From Christiangramia sp. (GTDB lineage Bacteria; Bacteroidota; Bacteroidia; Flavobacteriales; Flavobacteriaceae): 11,064 nucleotides of DNA. The stretch is from positions 1-11,064 of the forward strand of contig JAGXII010000016.1 of the NCBI GenBank assembly GCA_024635735.1, given 5' to 3'. Shown piece after piece: positions 7,125 through 11,064 of this stretch (the stretch's first letter is position 1; each line of letters starts with the position of its first letter). Made by a program: the position numbers and the translations under genes. Under the pieces are notes generated by a model. It did not search any database and had not been told where the DNA came from. It saw nothing but the letters and a program-made list of their open reading frames with translations.

Positions 7125-8645
7125 ATGAAAAACAAACAGGAATTTATAGATCATATCAGTCAGGGTTACCAGGCTAAAGGAGATTATATTTACCTGGGCG
7201 CGGGTATTTACGACGGAGAAGTGCATCCGGAAGCTGCAATAAAGATCCCTTTAAAAACGATGAACCGCCATGGTTTGATCGCCGGGGCCACCGGAACCGG
7301 AAAATCAAAGACCCTGCAAATTATAGCCGAAAACCTTTCTGAAAAAGGCGTGCCAGTGCTGATGATGGACGTTAAGGGAGACCTTAGTGGAATTGCCCGG
7401 CCTTCAGCGGGAGCAGAATTCATTGACGAACGCCATCGGAAACTCGATTTTCCCTTTACACCCAAAGCTTCTCCGGTTGAGATTATGAGTCTTTCAGAAC
7501 AAGAGGGAGTCCGTTTACGTGCCACGGTTAGTGAATTCGGACCGGTACTTTTAGCCCGGATTCTAGATCTCTCTCCAACCCAAACGGGGGTGCTCGCCGT
7601 TATCTTCAAATATTGTGATGATAACCAGCTTCCTCTCCTCGATTTAAAGGATCTTAAAAAAATTATTCAATATTCTACAGAGGAAGGAAAAGAAGAATTT
7701 GAAAAGGAATACGGAAGGATCTCCACCGCCTCCACCGGTGCTATTTTGAGAAAAATAGTTTCGCTGGAGCAGCAGGGAGCCGATCTTTTCTTTGGAGAAC
7801 GTTCCTTTGAAGTAAAAGACTTACTTAGAAAAAAAAGTGATGGCAGCGCATATGTGAATATCGTGAGGCTAACCGATATACAGGACCGCCCAAAATTATT
7901 TTCAACCTTCATGTTGAGCCTTCTCGCTGAGATCTACACCACATTTCCTGAAAAAGGAGATAGTGACAAGCCGGAACTTGTAATGTTTATAGATGAGGCT
8001 CACCTCATCTTTGAAGAAGCTTCTGATGCCTTGCAGGACCAGATTGAGAATATTGTAAAATTAATTCGTTCCAAAGGGGTGGGAATTTATTTTGTTACGC
8101 AAAATCCGGCAGATGTTCCGGAAGAAGTATTAGGACAGTTAGGTTTAAAAATTCAGCATACATTAAGAGCTTTTACTGCTAAAGACAGAAAAGCAATCAA
8201 GCTGGCGGCAGAAAATTATCCTGAATCACAGTTTTATGATACCAAAAACATGCTCACATCGTTAGGTATAGGAGAAGCGATGGTTTCGGCGCTGGATGAA
8301 AAGGGAAGACCCTCTCCTCTGGCAGCAACTATGCTTAGGGCACCTATGAGTAGAATGGACATACTTACAGATATTGAACTGGATAGACTAATTACCGATT
8401 CAGGTCTGGCCTTAAAATATAATGAGAGCCTCGACAGAGAAAGCGCCTATGAAATTCTAAACCGAAAAATTGAAATTGCCGATAAAGAAGAAGCCAAGAA
8501 AAAAGCGAAATCTGAAAGGCAGCAGGTAAATAAATCAAGTTCCCGAAGGAGATCATCTACTGCCCAGGGAGCAGTAATAAAGGTTCTTACGAGCGCTACT
8601 TTTATTAGAGGAGTGCTGGGAATCATGAACAAATTATTAAAATAG
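7125..8645 (+). CDS. HerA-like/YjgR-type P-loop ATPase (DUF853)
   Basis: A 506-residue ATPase of the HerA-FtsK class, closest in layout to the DUF853 group typified by E. coli YjgR (about 500 residues). The exact role of that group is not established. An N-terminal segment with IYLGAGIYDGEVHPEAAIKI leads into Walker A GATGTGKS (54-61), then MMDVKGDLSGIARP (80-93). Walker B is LVMFIDEAH (285-293), followed by FVTQNPADVPEEVLGQLG (323-340) and IQHTLRAFTAKDRKA (343-357). The C-terminus is a charged, Lys/Ser/Arg-rich tail (about 460-485) ending in a hydrophobic helix containing RGVLG. No signal peptide or membrane segment is seen, so it is probably cytoplasmic. No nurA nuclease gene is nearby, unlike archaeal herA loci. 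It starts 11 bases after the LD-carboxypeptidase stop and is co-transcribed with wall genes, an unexplained association. Confidence 0.92.
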   Translation: MKNKQEFIDHISQGYQAKGDYIYLGAGIYDGEVHPEAAIKIPLKTMNRHGLIAGATGTGKSKTLQIIAENLSEKGVPVLMMDVKGDLSGIARPSAGAEFIDERHRKLDFPFTPKASPVEIMSLSEQEGVRLRATVSEFGPVLLARILDLSPTQTGVLAVIFKYCDDNQLPLLDLKDLKKIIQYSTEEGKEEFEKEYGRISTASTGAILRKIVSLEQQGADLFFGERSFEVKDLLRKKSDGSAYVNIVRLTDIQDRPKLFSTFMLSLLAEIYTTFPEKGDSDKPELVMFIDEAHLIFEEASDALQDQIENIVKLIRSKGVGIYFVTQNPADVPEEVLGQLGLKIQHTLRAFTAKDRKAIKLAAENYPESQFYDTKNMLTSLGIGEAMVSALDEKGRPSPLAATMLRAPMSRMDILTDIELDRLITDSGLALKYNESLDRESAYEILNRKIEIADKEEAKKKAKSERQQVNKSSSRRRSSTAQGAVIKVLTSATFIRGVLGIMNKLLK

Positions 8646-8658
8646 AACAGACCCAGAA

Positions 8659-9216
8659 ATGTACAAAAAGGCATTATTTATAGTAAGCTTATGCACGGTA
8701 ATGATATCATGCTCTTCAGAAGAAGAAAATCCGTTTTTAATAACAGCAAATCAGGTAGGTGCACTAAACAAAACCGTAAAGATTAATCAGCTTGATTCCA
8801 TATTCAAGGGAGACAGTATTGTAAGACAAACCAGCGGTCCCGAAACCTTGCGGTCTACCGATGAAATTAAAATTTACGATAAAGACGGTACTCCCCTTTT
8901 AAGCCTTGAGCCGCTTCAGGAATTTGATTCCACCAGCACTGTGGGTTATATAAGAATACTGGACCCACGATATGAGACCAAACACGGCCTCAATATTAAA
9001 AGTACTTTCAAGGATGTTTTGAAAAACTACAATATCTCCAGAATCGAAAATACCATCAATTCTGCCGTAGTTTTTTTAGATGAAATAAACGCTTACGTGA
9101 CCATTGAAAAAACGCAGCTCCCGTCCAGTCTACGCTATGATACAGATAGTAAGATAATGGCTTCCCAAATTCCGGATGATGCCCGTATCAAATACTTCAT
9201 GATCTACTGGAATTAA
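8659..9216 (+). CDS. Small lipoprotein, DUF1131/YfeY-like (tentative)
   Basis: A 185-residue protein starting MYKKALFIVSLCTVMISCSSEEEN: a basic N-region, a hydrophobic core and a lipobox-like M-I-S-C18, slightly atypical because -3 is Met. Cys18 is followed by SSEEE, an acidic stretch like the lipoprotein export signals that send Bacteroidota lipoproteins to the cell surface. The remaining layout recalls the DUF1131 family of the RpoE-controlled E. coli lipoprotein YfeY: QVGAL near the start, a beta-rich middle with VGYIRILDPR, a helix TFKDVLKNY, then SQIPDDARIKYFMIYWN at the C-terminus. This assignment is from memory of the family pattern and is not secure; function is unknown. It follows the ATPase gene by 13 bases and appears to close the operon, although no terminator hairpin is seen after it. 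Confidence 0.8.
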   Translation: MYKKALFIVSLCTVMISCSSEEENPFLITANQVGALNKTVKINQLDSIFKGDSIVRQTSGPETLRSTDEIKIYDKDGTPLLSLEPLQEFDSTSTVGYIRILDPRYETKHGLNIKSTFKDVLKNYNISRIENTINSAVVFLDEINAYVTIEKTQLPSSLRYDTDSKIMASQIPDDARIKYFMIYWN

Positions 9217-9525
9217 AAAATTATTTATAATAGCAACTGATAACATTCGGAAAAAACAGATTTAATATCCAGCCTGAGGAGTTATTGTACTTCCACCAGA
9301 ATATTTAAAGAATTCGTTAAAAATTTTTCAATCTTAAAATGCTTCAATAAAAAGCTGATTGACAGTTAAAAACTCGGGAAAAGAATCTCTTTTCTAATGA
9401 TAGAAGAACTTCCCCTTCTCAAATCGGGCAACAACAAGGCTACCGGGAAATTGTAAATTTTGTTAATATTCGCAGTGCTTGAAATTCTTTAGCTATTTTT
9501 AATCAATAACCAATAATTGAATGTT
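9217..9525. other. Intergenic stretch without a supported gene
   Basis: About 300 A/T-rich bases between the lipoprotein and the small membrane protein. No strong terminator is visible after the lipoprotein. A perfect hairpin GAAAAGA-ATC-TCTTTTC (9378-9394) is not followed by a T-run. CGGG recurs three times between about 9375 and 9448. TATTTTTA (9494-9501) is a possible -7 element for the downstream gene, but lacks a well-spaced TTG. A small inverted repeat, TCAAT/ATTGA, spans 9503-9520. One 19-codon frame with ATG (9397-9456) shows no sign of being coding. Confidence 0.6.
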
Positions 9526-9729
9526 ATGATTAAAATCTTAGCTCTTGTGATGACCATTGGAGGTGCAATTGCCCTTGTAATGGGAGTTTTGGGAATATTT
9601 GGCAGTGTTGCCTTAATGCTTAGCCCATGGGCTCTTACAATTCTAGGCTTTGTATTTTTTGTAGCCGGAATAAGTATGTTGAAATATAGAAAAGATACAG
9701 ATGAGGTACAGGCCGAAAGCCATAGTTAA
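9526..9729 (+). CDS. Small two-helix membrane protein of unknown function
   Basis: From ATG 9526 the protein is 67 residues: two hydrophobic segments (about residues 3-25 and 30-51) joined by a short Ser/Pro turn (LSPWA), then a charged tail of about 15 residues, KYRKDTDEVQAESHS. It should span the inner membrane twice. I do not recognise a family. A TTG at 9517 would add three residues (MNV), but the ATG is preferred because MIKIL gives the usual N-terminus of a first helix. Glycines spaced through the helices (GGAIALVMGVLGIFG) suggest close packing or oligomerisation, which is inference. The gene is followed 16 bases later by a strong terminator and seems to be a single-gene transcript converging on ftsZ. 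Composition and terminator support it as real despite its length. Confidence 0.72.
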   Translation: MIKILALVMTIGGAIALVMGVLGIFGSVALMLSPWALTILGFVFFVAGISMLKYRKDTDEVQAESHS

Positions 9730-9745
9730 TCTAAAGTCTTTAAAT

Positions 9746-9776
9746 AAAAAAGGGTGCTCAAATGAGCACCCTTTTT
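9746..9776. terminator. Bidirectional intrinsic terminator between the small membrane protein gene and ftsZ
   Basis: GGGTGCTC (9752-9759), loop AAAT, GAGCACCC (9764-9771): a perfect 8-bp GC-rich stem with six A before it (9746-9751) and five T after it (9772-9776). It therefore works in both directions, ending the small membrane protein transcript on the plus strand and ftsZ on the minus strand, whose stop is at 9794. Confidence 0.92.
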
Positions 9777-9793
9777 CTTTGGCTAGGTTAAAA

Positions 9794-11064
9794 TTAATCT
9801 ACATTGTCATGTAAAAATGAATTATTTTTCCTGAAATGTAAGTCACTGTTTTCATCCTGGTCTATACTTGTTCTTGACAGCTTACCTTCTCCGGGTTTAC
9901 CATTATCAAGCTCTATTCCGGCACGCTTATATGCAGGTTGCTTCTCTATCTCATCAATCTGAGCAGAACCACCTGTTCTAAACTTATAATTGAATTCCTT
10001 CATTTTCGCCTTCCTTTCCGCGGTACGTTGTCTTACCACTTCAGAAGAAATTGGATTGTCAAAAGGATTATCTCCGTCTGATCTTCTTTCCTGTCCAGGA
10101 GCCGGAGCGACCGTTTTCTTTTCGAAAGCAACGGTTTCATCTTTCTCTTCCTCTTTTTCCGGAGCCTTAGAATTCTGAAGTCTTTGTTCTATTTCCATAT
10201 AATCATCAAGACTGTATCTCTTAATTCCCTTAGCTGAACTTTCGGTCACGGGAATAATTTCTACAGGCTCATTAACTTCAATCTCACTGGTCTCTTTTTG
10301 TTCCTTAGTCTCTTCTTCCAGCTCATGTCTCGTAACATTTTCTCTTTTTGAAGAAGGAGAATTTTTGTTTTCCTGTTTGTTAAGCGGAATATCAAAAGTG
10401 AACATGAATTGCTCTTCACTTTCAGCTTTTACCTCCTCAGGCTCATTCACTTCCATTTCTTTAGCCTCCTCGGTAGTATCATTGATAATGAATTCTTCCG
10501 GGTCCACTTCTTCGTAGGTTACGTCAAGTTTTCGGGCAAAATCAGGTGTTTTTAACATGTCGTCCACCTTCCTGTGAATCTTTCCCACCTCATCAACTTC
10601 TTCGGCAGATTCATCCAGTGTATAAACAATTTTTTTGTCTTTTTCAGGCTCTTCATCAGGAGTCTTATCTACCGGCTTACTGGTAGTTTCAACTATAGAT
10701 CCTGAGTTTTTTGTGTGTAGTTGATGCTCGGCCTTTTGCTCGTCTTCCAGGGTATGGATGATCTTTTTTGTTTCGGTATTGGTAATCTCATTTTGTTGTT
10801 CCACGTCAAAACCCGTAGCGATTATGGTAACGGCAATTGCATCTTCTAAAGATTCATCTTCCCCTACACCCATAATAATATTTGCACTATGGCCGGCTTC
10901 TGCCTGAATATGATCATTGATCTCCCCAATTTCATCAATAGTAATTTCCTCGTTGCCAGATACAATTAGCAGTAAAACATTTTTGGCACCGGTGATCTTA
11001 TTATCATTCAATAGAGGATAGTACGCATAGCCCACTAAAGTTTTCAATCCATTTTTTGTAACTA
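9794..11064 (-). CDS. ftsZ: Cell division protein FtsZ, C-terminal part (cut by window edge)
   Basis: Tubulin-like GTPase that forms the cytokinetic ring on the cytoplasmic face of the membrane. The frame enters from the right edge and has 422 visible residues; a TTG at 11047 is an internal codon and should not be taken as the start. The visible part covers the end of the globular domain (PLLNDNKITGAKNVLLLIVS, EITIDEIGEINDHIQAEAG, IIMGVGEDESLEDAIAVTII, ATGF). A linker of about 320 residues follows, very rich in Glu, Lys, Asp and Thr, and then the terminal peptide NNSFLHDNVD, the flavobacterial form of the tail that binds FtsA-type anchors. The GTP-binding GGGTGTG motif lies outside the window. 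The first visible residues before PLLND (TLVGYAYY) differ from the usual ALDS-type sequence. Identity is secure; integrity beyond the edge is unknown. Confidence 0.96.
   Translation of the reverse strand, partial: VTKNGLKTLVGYAYYPLLNDNKITGAKNVLLLIVSGNEEITIDEIGEINDHIQAEAGHSANIIMGVGEDESLEDAIAVTIIATGFDVEQQNEITNTETKKIIHTLEDEQKAEHQLHTKNSGSIVETTSKPVDKTPDEEPEKDKKIVYTLDESAEEVDEVGKIHRKVDDMLKTPDFARKLDVTYEEVDPEEFIINDTTEEAKEMEVNEPEEVKAESEEQFMFTFDIPLNKQENKNSPSSKRENVTRHELEEETKEQKETSEIEVNEPVEIIPVTESSAKGIKRYSLDDYMEIEQRLQNSKAPEKEEEKDETVAFEKKTVAPAPGQERRSDGDNPFDNPISSEVVRQRTAERKAKMKEFNYKFRTGGSAQIDEIEKQPAYKRAGIELDNGKPGEGKLSRTSIDQDENSDLHFRKNNSFLHDNVD

Noticed and set aside
7208..7609. 133-codon minus-strand open frame opposite the ATPase gene
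   Set aside because: It is antisense to the Walker A region of a strongly conserved gene, and its Ser/Arg/Pro-rich product looks like a mirror of plus-strand codon use.
9397..9456. A 19-codon ORF beginning MIEELPLL
   Set aside because: It is too short, has no clear promoter, and its start overlaps the region just after a hairpin. Nothing supports translation.
9363..9482. A 40-codon stop-free plus-strand stretch in the intergenic gap
   Set aside because: It has no ATG, GTG or TTG start at its beginning and is closed by stops on both sides. I recognise no protein remnant in it.
11045..11047. TTG at 11047 as the start of the minus-strand gene
   Set aside because: The frame is open to the window edge and the protein is clearly the middle and end of FtsZ, so this is an internal Leu codon.
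1..11064. CRISPR array, mobile element, toxin-antitoxin or defence system
   Set aside because: No regularly spaced repeats, transposase, integrase, terminal inverted repeats or recognisable defence genes are seen. All sizeable genes are housekeeping or wall-related.

Overview
The window looks like ordinary core chromosome of a marine-type Flavobacteriaceae bacterium (phylum Bacteroidota), possibly near Gramella/Christiangramia. This rests on low GC, A/T-rich leaders without Shine-Dalgarno sequences, several promoters of the Bacteroidota TTG-N17-23-TAnnTTTG type, a DUF2911 protein, an FtsZ with a long acidic linker ending in NNSFLHDNVD, and a lipoprotein with an acidic stretch right after its lipid-anchored Cys. 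The genus is inference. The window begins inside gyrB and ends inside ftsZ, so both are partial.

Left part (1-3093, minus strand): the N-terminal 435 codons of gyrB, cut just before the Toprim EGDSAGG motif. Upstream of it lies asnB (glutamine-dependent asparagine synthetase), separated by an intrinsic terminator and a gyrB promoter, so the two are probably separate transcripts. Middle (3094-4716): a secreted DUF2911 protein (+) converges on queE (-), the radical-SAM enzyme of the 7-deazaguanine (queuosine) pathway. A hairpin terminator sits at the DUF2911/queE junction. The queE promoter lies so close to its ATG that the mRNA may be nearly leaderless.

Right-centre (4666-9216, plus strand): a probable four-gene operon, with gaps of 51, 11 and 13 bases. 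It encodes a lipoprotein PBP4-type D,D-carboxypeptidase (dacB, S13), an exported S66 LD-carboxypeptidase with a Tat-like signal, a HerA/YjgR-type (DUF853) P-loop ATPase, and a small lipoprotein resembling DUF1131/YfeY. The first two could act in sequence on peptidoglycan stem peptides (penta to tetra to tri). The other two have no obvious link to that task.

Right end (9217-11064): a roughly 300-base gap without a supported gene, a 67-residue two-helix membrane protein, a strong bidirectional terminator, and the C-terminal 422 codons of ftsZ (minus strand).

I see no CRISPR array, insertion sequence, prophage, tRNA/rRNA or defence system. The points most worth a second look are the mixed wall-trimming/ATPase/lipoprotein operon, the near-leaderless queE, a recurring short motif in the FtsZ linker, and atypical FtsZ residues at the very right edge.
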